A stretch of 64,000 bases of DNA from positions 1 to 64,000 of the forward strand of contig NZ_VTOL01000024.1 of NCBI RefSeq assembly GCF_009801115.1, read 5' to 3'. The notes under the pieces are model-generated. The model searched no databases. It was not told the DNA's origin and saw only the letters and a list, made by a program, of their open reading frames with translations. The DNA comes from Dyadobacter sp. 3J3. GTDB taxonomy: Bacteria; Bacteroidota; Bacteroidia; Cytophagales; Spirosomataceae. How positions within the stretch are numbered: the first letter of the stretch is position 1; each line of letters begins with the position of its first letter. The position numbers were made by a program, and so were the translations under genes. Shown piece by piece: positions 26,334 to 35,556 of the stretch.

Positions 26334-26774
26334 TGACACTTGAACCAGACTTTGAAGATTTCATATCCCTTCTCAACAAACATAACGTAGAATATCTGAT
26401 TGTAGGAGGTTACGCTATGGCTTTTCATGGAAGGCCCCGGTACACAGGAGATCTGGATAAATATTTCACAATCAAACGCTGAAAAAATGTTAACGGTTTT
26501 AGCCGAGTTTGGTTTTTCTTCACTCATGTTTAGTAGGGAAGATTTTTTAAAGGAAAATATAATTAACCAGATTGGTTATCCTCCATTAAGAATTGATATA
26601 CTAACCTCCATTGACGGAGTTACTTTCAATGAGGCTTTTTTACAAAAAAAGATGATTCAAATTGATAAGCTTGAAGTAGCGTTCATCGGTCTGAGTCAAT
26701 TGATTGAGAATAAAAAAGCTAGTAACAGAGCCCAGGACATAGCCGACATTGAGTCTTTAAAAAAGAAAAAATAA
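26333..26774 (+). pseudogene. Frameshifted DUF6036/AbiEii-like nucleotidyltransferase
   Basis: The first frame encodes VEYLIVGGYAMAFHGRPRYT then GDLD, the GG-x-A-x-x-H-G-x-x-R-x-T-x-D-x-D nucleotidyltransferase active-site start, and stops shortly after. A second frame from about 26447 continues as IWINISQSNAEKML through PPLRIDILTSIDGV and IENKKASNRAQDIADIE, which is the expected rest of the protein. At the junction the sequence is GATCTGGATAAAT where GATCTGGAT-ATCTGGAT-AAAT would restore DLDIWIN, so loss of one copy of an 8-bp tandem repeat explains the break. The restored protein would be about 150 residues. Confidence 0.8.
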
Positions 26775-26858
26775 TGGCAGGCACTATTTAATCATCTTAG
26801 TATCTATGTAACTAAATTTTGATTAAATAATATTAATTCTCTTATTTGGGATAACAGT

Positions 26859-26902
26859 ACCCGTTTTGCATACCGTAAGATCTGCTAACGGGTCATTTTT
26901 TT
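26859..26902 (+). terminator. Probable rho-independent terminator
   Basis: A 7-bp stem ACCCGTT / AACGGGT with a long loop of 21 bases is followed by CA and seven T residues. It lies between the nucleotidyltransferase remnant and hsdR and would stop readthrough from the upstream genes. The stem is short and the loop long, so strength is uncertain. Confidence 0.45.
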
Positions 26903-26935
26903 AAACAACCTCCCTTTTTCCTGAAAATTTGATTC

Positions 26936-29932
26936 ATGTCTATCCATACTGAACGTACCTTCGAAGCCGCCATTGAAGCAGAATTGTTACAAAACGGAGG
27001 TTATATAAAAGGTCATTCCAATGATTTTAATGCAGAGCTTGGCTTGTTTCCGGCTCATGTTTTTACTTTTCTGCAAGAATCCCAGCCCAAAGAATGGGAG
27101 AAAATTAGCAACATCCATAAAGCGGATGTGCAGCAAAAAGTCCTGACCCGTTTGCTTAAAGAACTGGATCTGCGGGGAACCCTGGATGTGGTACGAAATG
27201 GTTTTACGGATTATGGTGTGAAATTTAAAATGGCATATTTCAAACCGGAGAGTACGCTTAATGCCCAGTCGCAGGAATTATATAAACTCAAACAGCTTAC
27301 CGTAACGCGCCAGTTGTATTACGAGCGGCAAGGCAGGAATTCCCTGGATATGGTCTTGTCGCTGAACGGACTTCCGATTGCGACCATAGAATTGAAAAAC
27401 CAGTTTACCGGACAAAATAATCAGGATGCACAAAATCAGTATGTGTATGACCGCGAGCCATCCGAACCGATTTTTCAATTCAAAAAAAGAAGTCTTGTTC
27501 ATTTTGCCGTAGATGCGGACGAATGTTACATGACAACCAAACTGGCCGGGAAAAATACACGTTATCTTCCTTTCAATCTCGGCCATAATAACGGAGCCGG
27601 AAATCCGCTCAATCCGGACGGTTACCGGACGTCCTATTTGTGGGAAAAAGTTTGGGTGAAGGATAGCTTCATGGATATCATCGGTAAATTTATGCACATC
27701 AGTTCTGACGAGTATGAATTGAATGGTGTCAAAAAAATAAAGGAAACGATTATTTTTCCACGTTTCCACCAGATGGAAGTAGTTCGAAAACTGACAAGGG
27801 ACGCGCGTGAAAATGGTGCCGGAAAAAATTATCTGATCCAGCATTCGGCAGGTTCGGGAAAATCGAACTCCATCGCCTGGCTTTCTTATCGTTTGTCGAG
27901 TTTGCATAATGCCGCCAATGAGCGCATTTTTGATTCAGTCATCGTCATCACCGATCGGAAAGTACTGGATAATCAGCTGCAAAATACAATCTATCAGTTT
28001 GATCATAAAGAAGGCGTTGTCCAAAAAATTGATAAAGATTCGCAGCAACTGGCCGACGCCATCAGTTCGGGCTCACATATCATCATCACGACGTTACAGA
28101 AGTTTCCTTTTATTCTGGATAAAGTCGGCGAAATGCCCAACCGGAAATATGCCGTAATTATCGACGAAGCGCACTCGTCACAGGGCGGAGAAGCGACCAA
28201 GAAAATGAAGGAGGTATTGTCGGACAAAACGCTCGAACAAGCTGAAAAAGACGAAAGTTATTCTGGCCTGGATGAAGATGCAGAAGATGAGATCAGGAAA
28301 TCCATGCAAGCCCGCGGCAAACAAACCAACCTGAGTTTCTTTGGATTTACGGCCACGCCAAAACCCAAAACGATAGAAGTTTTCGGAACAGTTTCATTAG
28401 ATGGAAAACCACGTCCGTTCCATGTTTACTCTATGAAACAGGCCATTGAGGAAGGTTTCATTCTGGATGTTTTGAAAAATTACACGACTTACAAAACCTA
28501 TTTCAAGCTTTCTAAACAAATAGAAGACGATCCTGACATCAACAAAAAACAGGGAGCAAGAGCCATTGCACGGTTTCTAAGTCTGCATCCGCATAATCTG
28601 TCTCAGAAAACGGAAGTGATCGTCGAACATTTCAGGCAAATTGTTGCCAAAAAAATCGGAGGGAAAGCCAAAGCAATGGTTGTTACCGGATCAAGACTTC
28701 ATGCGGTTCGTTACAAGGAAGAATTCGATAAATACATTCGCGAGCAGCATTACACCGATATAAAAACGATCGTTGCTTTTTCTGGAAAAGTGGTTTATGA
28801 TGAATATCCCAATGGCGTTACCGAAGTAGAATTAAACGGATTTAAGGAAAATGAATTGCCTAAAAAGTTTGGAACAGACGAATACCAGATTTTGCTGGTT
28901 GCAGATAAATACCAAACAGGTTTTGATCAGCCACTGCTGCATACTATGTATGTGGATAAAAAGCTGTCGGGCGTAAAAGCAGTACAAACTTTGTCGAGGC
29001 TGAATCGCATGGCAGCCGGAAAGGATGATACCTTCGTGCTCGACTTTGCTAACGAAACGGATGATATTCTGGCTTCATTTCAACCATACTACGAACTGAC
29101 AACTGTTGATTCCGCTACTGATCCCAACCATTTGTATGATTTAAAAAACGAGCTTGAAAAAGCGCAGATCATCTGGCAGACCGAGGTTGATAATTTTTGC
29201 AATGTATTTTTCAAATCAAGAAAAAAGTTATCGGAGAGTGAACAAAAGAAATTATATGCCTTTGTTAATCCCGCTTGTGATCGTTTCAAAGCTTTGCCCG
29301 AAACAGCGACAATTGAAAACAGCGAAGCAGCTTCACAGGAAAATTTCAAACATGCCTTACAATCTTTTACCAGATTATATTCTTTCCTGAGCCAGATCAT
29401 GCCTTTCTCGGATATTGATCTCGAAAAGCTGTTTACTTATGGCAAGTTTTTACTTAAAACGCTCCCCAAAAACAGCAAAGACAGATTTCAGCTTGGCGAT
29501 GAAGTTTCACTGGAATACTATCGTTTACAGCATATCGGTCAGGTAAATATTTTAATGGAAGACCAGCCCGAATACGGTCTGGACGGAGGAAATGTGTCGG
29601 GAATCAGAATGAGCAAAGAAGAGAAGGCGGCATTGTCTGAGATTATTGATGTGTTGAACAAACGGTTTCACACAGAGTTTAATGATGCGGATAAACTATT
29701 TTTTGATCAGATAGTTGCAGAAATGAAAACGAATGACAAATTGGCCTTGCAGGCCAGAACTAACTCAATGGACAATTTTGCTTATGCGTTTGATGAACTT
29801 CATATCGATGCATGGATAAAAAGGTTTGATCAAAATGGTGACCTTTTCACGAAGGTTATGGATCATAAGGAGTTCGGCAAAGTAGTAAGAGACTATATGC
29901 TGAAAAGGGTTTATAATGAGTTAAGAGCATAG
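26936..29932 (+). CDS. hsdR: Type I restriction endonuclease subunit
   Basis: A 998-residue motor and nuclease subunit. The N-terminal PD-(D/E)XK nuclease region includes SLDMVLSLNGLPIATIELKNQ (the E-x-K core). The superfamily 2 helicase has Walker A AGSGKSNS around residues 304-311, the DEAH box (VIIDEAHSS) near 409 and motif III FGFTATPK near 470. A C-terminal helical region for complex assembly completes it. It translocates DNA and cuts unmodified targets together with HsdM and HsdS. It is separated from hsdS by about 1.4 kb of accessory genes and probably has its own promoter. Confidence 0.95.
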   Translation: MSIHTERTFEAAIEAELLQNGGYIKGHSNDFNAELGLFPAHVFTFLQESQPKEWEKISNIHKADVQQKVLTRLLKELDLRGTLDVVRNGFTDYGVKFKMAYFKPESTLNAQSQELYKLKQLTVTRQLYYERQGRNSLDMVLSLNGLPIATIELKNQFTGQNNQDAQNQYVYDREPSEPIFQFKKRSLVHFAVDADECYMTTKLAGKNTRYLPFNLGHNNGAGNPLNPDGYRTSYLWEKVWVKDSFMDIIGKFMHISSDEYELNGVKKIKETIIFPRFHQMEVVRKLTRDARENGAGKNYLIQHSAGSGKSNSIAWLSYRLSSLHNAANERIFDSVIVITDRKVLDNQLQNTIYQFDHKEGVVQKIDKDSQQLADAISSGSHIIITTLQKFPFILDKVGEMPNRKYAVIIDEAHSSQGGEATKKMKEVLSDKTLEQAEKDESYSGLDEDAEDEIRKSMQARGKQTNLSFFGFTATPKPKTIEVFGTVSLDGKPRPFHVYSMKQAIEEGFILDVLKNYTTYKTYFKLSKQIEDDPDINKKQGARAIARFLSLHPHNLSQKTEVIVEHFRQIVAKKIGGKAKAMVVTGSRLHAVRYKEEFDKYIREQHYTDIKTIVAFSGKVVYDEYPNGVTEVELNGFKENELPKKFGTDEYQILLVADKYQTGFDQPLLHTMYVDKKLSGVKAVQTLSRLNRMAAGKDDTFVLDFANETDDILASFQPYYELTTVDSATDPNHLYDLKNELEKAQIIWQTEVDNFCNVFFKSRKKLSESEQKKLYAFVNPACDRFKALPETATIENSEAASQENFKHALQSFTRLYSFLSQIMPFSDIDLEKLFTYGKFLLKTLPKNSKDRFQLGDEVSLEYYRLQHIGQVNILMEDQPEYGLDGGNVSGIRMSKEEKAALSEIIDVLNKRFHTEFNDADKLFFDQIVAEMKTNDKLALQARTNSMDNFAYAFDELHIDAWIKRFDQNGDLFTKVMDHKEFGKVVRDYMLKRVYNELRA

Positions 29933-29955
29933 TAAAAAAATAAATTAAAAGAAAT

Positions 29956-30993
29956 ATGGCTCTTTGGCTTGTGCGTGCCGGGAAATCCGGAGAATATGAA
30001 CAGAAGTTTTTAAATGAAGATAAAGTCTATCTTACCTGGGATGGGCTTAAAGTGAATTTAGAAAAGGTCGAAACTAGTGACAACCTAATTGAGAATCTAA
30101 ATGGGATTTACAGTGGCCAAAATCCTAATACTATAAGAAACTGGTCGAATCAAATTTGGGCATTTGCAAAATCGATTCAAAAAGAGGACTGGGTTATTTT
30201 ACCCAGCAAGTTCGAGCGTACAGTTCATTTTGGTAAAGTTACCGGCCCTTATGTGTATGATGGCAAAGGAAAAAATCCCTATTACCATAGTTTGGGGGTA
30301 AACTGGTTTGCACGGGGTGTTCCCAGAACGGCATTCGATCAAGATATTTTGAATTCTTTTGGAGCTTTTTTGACCATTTGTCGTATAAGCAGAAATAATG
30401 CAGAGGATAGAATAATTGCGCTATCTAAAAATGGATGGAGAGGATCTCATTCAACAACCATTAGCACAGGTAATATTCCCAATGACTCTGAGGTTATGAT
30501 CGAGTCTGGAATTATAAATCTCGAAGAAACTGCTAACGACCAGATTGCTGAATTTATTGAACGACGTTTCGCCGGTCATGGTCTTCCCAGAATCATTGAA
30601 GGCATTTTAAAAGCCAAGGGTTTTACTGTTTATCGGTCACCGGAAGGCCCTGACAACGGTGTTGATCTTTTGGCAGCTCCGGAACCCTATGGTTTTGGTT
30701 CTCCCAGAATTTGTATACAGGTTAAAAGTGGAAATGTGGTAGTAGACCGCCCGACTTTGGATCAACTTGTTGGAGTGATGACTAATGTACATGCCGAGCA
30801 AGGGATATTAGTTTCGTGGGGTGGTTTTAAACAGACTGTAAAAAAGGAAGAACGTGATAAATTCTTTAAGGTACGATTTTGGGGACAGAAAGAAATAATA
30901 TCCGAGTTACTCGAAAATTATTCCAGGCTAAATGAGGATCTAAAAGCTGAAATTCCTTTAAAGCAGGTTTGGACTTTGGTTTTGAAGGATTGA
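29956..30993 (+). CDS. Mrr-like restriction endonuclease
   Basis: A 345-residue protein with a C-terminal Mrr-type nuclease domain: GPDNGVDLLAAPEP (catalytic Asp near residue 237) and ICIQVKSGN (Q-x-K near 255-257, the variant in which Gln replaces the usual Glu). The domain starts near residue 200 at GHGLPRIIEGILKAKGF. The N-terminal half (VRAGKSGEYEQKFLNEDKVYLTW) looks like a DNA- or modified-base-recognition module. Mrr-like enzymes often cut methylated DNA, so a type IV role beside a type I system is plausible. It lies 23 bp after hsdR. Confidence 0.8.
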   Translation: MALWLVRAGKSGEYEQKFLNEDKVYLTWDGLKVNLEKVETSDNLIENLNGIYSGQNPNTIRNWSNQIWAFAKSIQKEDWVILPSKFERTVHFGKVTGPYVYDGKGKNPYYHSLGVNWFARGVPRTAFDQDILNSFGAFLTICRISRNNAEDRIIALSKNGWRGSHSTTISTGNIPNDSEVMIESGIINLEETANDQIAEFIERRFAGHGLPRIIEGILKAKGFTVYRSPEGPDNGVDLLAAPEPYGFGSPRICIQVKSGNVVVDRPTLDQLVGVMTNVHAEQGILVSWGGFKQTVKKEERDKFFKVRFWGQKEIISELLENYSRLNEDLKAEIPLKQVWTLVLKD

Positions 30994-31054
30994 AACTTTA
31001 AGAAATGCTCGAATTATATGCTATTAAATATAATTCAATCAAATATCTTATTTC

Positions 31055-31087
31055 TATATGCAATAACATATAATTCATATATTTTTG
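31055..31087 (+). promoter_or_regulatory. hipB promoter and candidate operator
   Basis: A perfect inverted repeat TATATG-N6-CATATA (31055-31072) lies 7 bp before TATTTTTG (31080-31087), an exact TAnnTTTG -7 box, just upstream of the HipB-like gene. An XRE antitoxin autorepressing through such a palindrome is typical of hip-type systems; binding is inferred. Confidence 0.5.
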
Positions 31088-31112
31088 TATATAATCGATG
31101 CAAAAGCATATA

Positions 31113-31343
31113 ATGAAACCACTATCCGAATTTGTTAAGGCGAAGCGAAAAGAGGTAAACCTCACACAGGAAGCCTTTGCTGAACGTGCAGGCGTTGCGC
31201 TTACGGTGGTCAGGAAAATTGAGCAGGGGAAAGAAAATCTCAATCTGGAAAAGGTAAATCAGGTTTTGGCGATGTTTGGACATACGCTGGTGCCGGTTAG
31301 TAATAAAGAATTATCCCTGACAAAAGGTAAAATGGATTCATGA
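31113..31343 (+). CDS. hipB: HipB-like helix-turn-helix antitoxin
   Basis: A 76-residue XRE/Cro-type DNA-binding protein. The helix-turn-helix is LTQEAFAERAGVALTVVRKIEQGK, and the NLEKVNQVLAMFGHTLVPV tail is typical of HipB/Y4mF antitoxins. An in-frame ATG at 31098 would add five residues, but homologues begin at MKPLSEF, so 31113 is preferred. Its stop overlaps the hipA stub by 4 bp (ATGA). The toxin itself is missing. Confidence 0.85.
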   Translation: MKPLSEFVKAKRKEVNLTQEAFAERAGVALTVVRKIEQGKENLNLEKVNQVLAMFGHTLVPVSNKELSLTKGKMDS

Positions 31344-31438
31344 GACAAGCTGCCATTTATTATAAGGATATAAGGGCGGGCATTCTGACGGAAACGGATG
31401 ATGGTGACTATACTTATGCATACAATCATAAAATATGA
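31340..31438 (+). pseudogene. hipA: hipA toxin stub (32 codons)
   Basis: The frame encodes AAIYYKDIRAGILTETDDG and then DYTYAYNHKI before TGA. This is the characteristic N-terminal strand pair of HipA kinases, which normally run to over 300 residues. The remaining 90 percent, with the kinase active site, is absent. The next gene starts inside the stub's stop (ATGA), so the deletion joined an unrelated gene to the hip operon. Confidence 0.75.
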
Positions 31439-32169
31439 AAACCCTCAACCAACAACTTCAAGAAATTTACCAGACTTACCTTAACGGCATTTATAGTCAG
31501 CCTGAATCTTGGGATGACGGTGTCTCCGCACCGTTGCTTATGAACGTTTTCAGCGACTACGAAAAAATGGAAAGGAAAATTCTATTTGTAGGCCAGGAAA
31601 CACATAGTTGGGAACAGATGAATTTGAAACCTACTTTACAGGAGTTACAGACAAAGTATTTGAATTTTAACCTGGGCAAATCTGCTGATTACAAAGATGG
31701 CAGCCGTTTAAGATATTTAACCAGTCCATTCTGGAATTTTTCGAGAACGCTTTTTCATAACTTGAACAAGGCAAATTTAGAGGTCACAAGAAAAACCAAC
31801 GGATTTCTATGGACAAATATTTCCAAATTTGATTGCGGCAGTACCACGCCAGATTTCAAACTGCAAAAAGACAACCCAGCGGGATTTCATCTGTTGAAAG
31901 AGGAGGTTTCAATTTTGAAACCGGATATCGTAGTTTTCCTTACCGGAACGAAGTATGATTGCTGGATTGATACTGTATTTAATCCTAAAAGGGAGGTTAT
32001 TATTTCGGAAGGATTTTTGACAAAATTTTCTGTTGGCGATGGTTCTCTTCCTGAGCTTACCTTTCAAACAAAGCACCCACGTACTTTAATCGGTTCAAAA
32101 AAAAAGAATATTGCCAATAGATATAAAGAAGTTATTGATAAATTGACAAACTCGGTTATGTATCCTTAA
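31435..32169 (+). CDS. Conserved protein, possible uracil-DNA-glycosylase fold
   Basis: A 244-residue soluble protein. KILFVGQETHSWEQ near residue 50, EEVSILKPDIVVFLTGTKYD near 160 and FQTKHPRTL near 215 resemble, in order, the first strand loop, central strand and His-Pro loop of uracil-DNA-glycosylase-like folds. The match is by pattern only, and key catalytic residues cannot be assigned with confidence. It is translationally coupled to the truncated hip operon and sits at the right end of the defence island. Confidence 0.45.
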   Translation: MKTLNQQLQEIYQTYLNGIYSQPESWDDGVSAPLLMNVFSDYEKMERKILFVGQETHSWEQMNLKPTLQELQTKYLNFNLGKSADYKDGSRLRYLTSPFWNFSRTLFHNLNKANLEVTRKTNGFLWTNISKFDCGSTTPDFKLQKDNPAGFHLLKEEVSILKPDIVVFLTGTKYDCWIDTVFNPKREVIISEGFLTKFSVGDGSLPELTFQTKHPRTLIGSKKKNIANRYKEVIDKLTNSVMYP

Positions 32170-32191
32170 TGGCTAACCTCAATTTATAGGA

Positions 32192-32533
32192 ATGAAAATA
32201 AAGATAATCTGGATTGCGATTGCGTTATTAGTTTTAATACATTTTGTGATAGAGCTTAAGTATTTCAAAGTTCACAACGAGACTAATGTTGACGATAAAA
32301 TAATTTTTTTGATCGAAATAGCCGGTAACATAGTAACTACTGCCTTATTTGGATTGATACCTGCCGGACTGATATCACTGATTCCTTTTAAACAAAAGTC
32401 GTTCAGTGAAAAATTTAAAATGATACTTCCTTTTTGTCTTTTAGCAGTCATTCTAGTTCTGGTTGTGAGTACTGGTTATATAGCTTATTTAAAAGATGTA
32501 AAAGGAATCCAGCTTGGACCGTATCGAAATTAA
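32192..32533 (+). CDS. Small membrane protein, unknown function
   Basis: A 113-residue protein with three hydrophobic helices (about residues 3-20, 43-70 and 78-100). It starts 22 bp after the previous gene and may be cotranscribed. No family is recognised. Confidence 0.6.
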   Translation: MKIKIIWIAIALLVLIHFVIELKYFKVHNETNVDDKIIFLIEIAGNIVTTALFGLIPAGLISLIPFKQKSFSEKFKMILPFCLLAVILVLVVSTGYIAYLKDVKGIQLGPYRN

Positions 32534-32615
32534 GTCTTGCTTTTTAACGCATATTATAATGGAAACAGCCTCTGATTTACAAATTCAGAAGAGAGGATTT
32601 CAACATAGCAACATT

Positions 32616-33251
32616 ATGAAAGTAGCCTTGTTAATTTTCCTGGTAATCCAAACCCTACACCTCCAAGCCCAAACCCCAACCCAAAAAATCTACCACCAAA
32701 CCTTCGCCGATCCATCCAACTTCACTATCATGAGTGAAATGGAGAACAAACAGCCGGAGTATATTTTTGTAATAGATAGTACGCTAAGTTGGCCGGCGAA
32801 TATATTTTGGTCGGGGTGGACGGGAGATGAAACGCTTTTGGAAATCATGACGCAGCCGGGAGAGGTACATGAAAGTTACGATCCCGATTATCTTTACCGG
32901 GATCCGGTGATTTACCGATTGTTTTCGGCAAAAGAGCGGGTTGCTTTACGGAAAAGAGCCGGAGCAATGGAGTCAAAGAAAATCAGCTTGAAAGGTAAAA
33001 ATTACTCCACCGTAAATTCAGGTAAAGATATAAAGCGGTTTTATGTCATGACTTCCGAGCCTGTTTTTACCACGGGCGGAAATTACGCTTTTATTTTTTT
33101 CGAAACATTTGATAATGATGATCAGCCTTACGTCTCCCCGGATGATGGGCCGCCATATGATTCGGGCATTTTTGGTCTGACCACCATCATTTTCAAAAAA
33201 CAACCAGATCAATCCTGGAAGAAGATCAAACTAATCAATCATTTATTGTAA
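32616..33251 (+). CDS. Secreted protein, unknown function
   Basis: A 211-residue protein with a clear signal peptide (MKVALLIFLVIQTLHLQAQ) when started at the ATG at 32616. A longer frame from 32514 overlaps the previous gene and lacks a signal, so it is rejected. The mature part is rich in aromatic and acidic residues (YESYDPDYLYRDPVIYRLF type), without a family I can name. It may be periplasmic. It converges with the AlkC-like gene. Confidence 0.65.
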   Translation: MKVALLIFLVIQTLHLQAQTPTQKIYHQTFADPSNFTIMSEMENKQPEYIFVIDSTLSWPANIFWSGWTGDETLLEIMTQPGEVHESYDPDYLYRDPVIYRLFSAKERVALRKRAGAMESKKISLKGKNYSTVNSGKDIKRFYVMTSEPVFTTGGNYAFIFFETFDNDDQPYVSPDDGPPYDSGIFGLTTIIFKKQPDQSWKKIKLINHLL

Positions 33252-33261
33252 TTCTTTTTAA

Positions 33262-34359
33262 TCAATTTGTAATCTTAAAATCCTGATTCACCTTTTCTTC
33301 TCCATTCACAATAATTGAAAGTTGATGAAGTCCCGGATAAAACGTTCGCGTGGTAATCAGTTTGAAAGATTGTTTTCGGAAAATATTGACTTTTGCACCG
33401 GCTTCGTAGTCCTTCTCACTGATCTTGAATACTTTTCTGGCCAGATGTCCTTTGGATTTTTGATAGTAAATGCCAGATTCCAGCCGCACCATTCTTTTGC
33501 TATCATTTTCGTTGGTAATTGTGAAAGAAAATTCTAGGCTATCACCGATTTTTACTTCCGGCGTAGCAATTTTCAGATTGGTTACCGCAATGTTTTTTCC
33601 ATCCAAACCATACACTTCCAAAATCTCTGCGTGGCCTTGTTTTAACAAAGTCCGGCTGCCGTGTTTGATGATCGCCTCGGTTTCTTTGCTGCCGCCTCTC
33701 CATTTCTTTGCAATCGAAAGCACAACATCCGGATGATCTTTGGCGATATCGTTCAGGTTGTTCGCGACGCTTCTTCTTACATATTCCGATGGATCATTTT
33801 TGAGATTTTCCAGAATAGGAAACAAAGGTGACGGATCTTTTTTTAATGCCGGAATCGCCATAGCCCAGGGTAATCTCGGCCGGCTTCCTTCGCTTGCAAA
33901 ACGCCTTACTTGCACATTTTCGTGTTTTGACCAAATCACCATCTGATCAATCATCTTATCGCCATACTTCAAAATAAAAGGCCGCACACCAAATTCACAG
34001 CTTATGAATTGCGTAATAAATTCGAGTGGTTTTACAGAGGTTTTGAAATCATCAAGCCCGTAGGTTTCTACATAATCCGCGAAGAAAATGTATTCCAAAC
34101 CACCACCGATATTTTCTTTCCTTAGTATTGTAATGATTTTTTTAATGAGCTTGGTCGCTTTCGGGTAGTCTTCTGGAAGAAAAACATGGAAAACCCGGGT
34201 GGTATGTTTCATCCGTTCTTTCCATTCCATGGCCTTGAATTCTTCGACGAAAATTTGTTTGATGAACTCTTTTTTTTCAAAATCAGGAATAGCTTGTTTC
34301 AATATATCAGCAAATTGGTTGTAAAAGGCTGGTGAATAAATATCCTTGATTGCGCTCAT
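33262..34359 (-). CDS. AlkC-like DNA glycosylase with C-terminal Ig-like domain
   Basis: A 365-residue protein of the HEAT-repeat DNA alkylation repair family. The central region contains RRFASEGSRPRLPWA and NDPSEYVRRSVANNLNDIA, characteristic of AlkC glycosylases that excise alkylated bases such as 3-methyladenine without base flipping. The last 100 or so residues (KIATPEVKIGDSLEFSF onward) form an Ig-like beta domain, as in the AlkC subtype known to carry one. It is divergently transcribed from the PhoD-like gene. Confidence 0.82.
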   Translation of the reverse strand: MSAIKDIYSPAFYNQFADILKQAIPDFEKKEFIKQIFVEEFKAMEWKERMKHTTRVFHVFLPEDYPKATKLIKKIITILRKENIGGGLEYIFFADYVETYGLDDFKTSVKPLEFITQFISCEFGVRPFILKYGDKMIDQMVIWSKHENVQVRRFASEGSRPRLPWAMAIPALKKDPSPLFPILENLKNDPSEYVRRSVANNLNDIAKDHPDVVLSIAKKWRGGSKETEAIIKHGSRTLLKQGHAEILEVYGLDGKNIAVTNLKIATPEVKIGDSLEFSFTITNENDSKRMVRLESGIYYQKSKGHLARKVFKISEKDYEAGAKVNIFRKQSFKLITTRTFYPGLHQLSIIVNGEEKVNQDFKITN

Positions 34360-34520
34360 GAAATGCGTTTTTAATTGTTTGGATTGGTAAAGTTAAGATT
34401 TGAATCCCGGAATCAAGCGTTCAGCGAAATTACGAGGATGGCAAATATGAACAAATTGTGAAGATGTCAGGAGCGTATCAGGATTTGCTATTTTTGCAGT
34501 CGCAATTATAAAATCACCTT

Positions 34521-35543
34521 ATGAAAAAATTTATTACTTCCTGTTTCCTTGTAACACTGGCAATTTCAGGATGCCAGACCTCGAAAGTTGGGAATACTTC
34601 ATCAACAAATAACGACAAAATTACTACCATCGCTTTCGGTTCATGCAGCGATCAAAAACGTCCACAGCCACTTTGGGATGATATCGTAGCCCAAAAACCG
34701 GATGTCTGGATTTGGCTGGGCGACAATATTTATGGCGATTCCGAAAGTATGGATACATTGAAAGCGAAATATGACAAGCAAAAATCAAATCTTATATACC
34801 AGCAGCTTCGCAGCCAGACAAAAATAATAGGCGTGTGGGATGATCATGATTATGGGGTAAATGACGGCGGAAAAGAATATCCGAAAAGAAAGGAAAGTCA
34901 GCAGCTTATGCTTGATTTTCTGGACGTGCCCGCTGCCAGTCCGTTGCGTACGCAGGAAGGCGGTTATTCCTCAAATACTTACGGCCCTAAGGGTGAGCGT
35001 GTCAAGGTGATTTTGCTCGACGGCCGTTATTTTCGCGATCCTTTGATGAAAGATGGAAAAGATAATATTCCAAATCCGTCAGGCGATATGTTGGGTGAGG
35101 CACAATGGGCCTGGCTGGAAAAACAGCTGACAAATTCAAATGCGGATGTACATATCATTGGTTGCGGTGTTCAGTTTATCGTCGATGAACATCCCTATGA
35201 AAAATGGGCAAACTTCCCGACAGCCCGGAAACGCTTTCTGGACTTGATTGGAAAAACAAAACCAAAAGGCGCTATAATGATCAGCGGCGACAGACATATT
35301 GCTGAAATTTCAAAAGTAAAAGTGCCGGGTCTGAATTATGATCTTTATGATGTGACAAGCAGCGGACTAACACACGTTTCAAAACCGCATGAAGAACCAA
35401 ACAAATATCGCGTGGGCGAAATGATAGCAAAGCTGAACTACGGCCTGATCACGATTGACTGGAAGGCAAAACCGTTGAAAGCTGAGGTGAAGATCAATGG
35501 TGATAATTCAGAAACGTATCTGGTTCAGGAGATTAAGTTTTAA
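34521..35543 (+). CDS. PhoD-like metallophosphoesterase lipoprotein
   Basis: A 340-residue lipoprotein (lipobox Cys18 in AISGC) with the PhoD phosphatase fold. Metal motifs are GSCSDQ, WLGDNIYGD, VWDDHDYG and SGDRHIAE. It should act on phosphomonoesters or phosphodiesters outside the inner membrane. TATTTTTG at 34489-34496 is an exact -7 box 24 bp upstream of the start. A strong terminator follows. Confidence 0.9.
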   Translation: MKKFITSCFLVTLAISGCQTSKVGNTSSTNNDKITTIAFGSCSDQKRPQPLWDDIVAQKPDVWIWLGDNIYGDSESMDTLKAKYDKQKSNLIYQQLRSQTKIIGVWDDHDYGVNDGGKEYPKRKESQQLMLDFLDVPAASPLRTQEGGYSSNTYGPKGERVKVILLDGRYFRDPLMKDGKDNIPNPSGDMLGEAQWAWLEKQLTNSNADVHIIGCGVQFIVDEHPYEKWANFPTARKRFLDLIGKTKPKGAIMISGDRHIAEISKVKVPGLNYDLYDVTSSGLTHVSKPHEEPNKYRVGEMIAKLNYGLITIDWKAKPLKAEVKINGDNSETYLVQEIKF

Positions 35544-35556
35544 ATTGATAAAGTCG

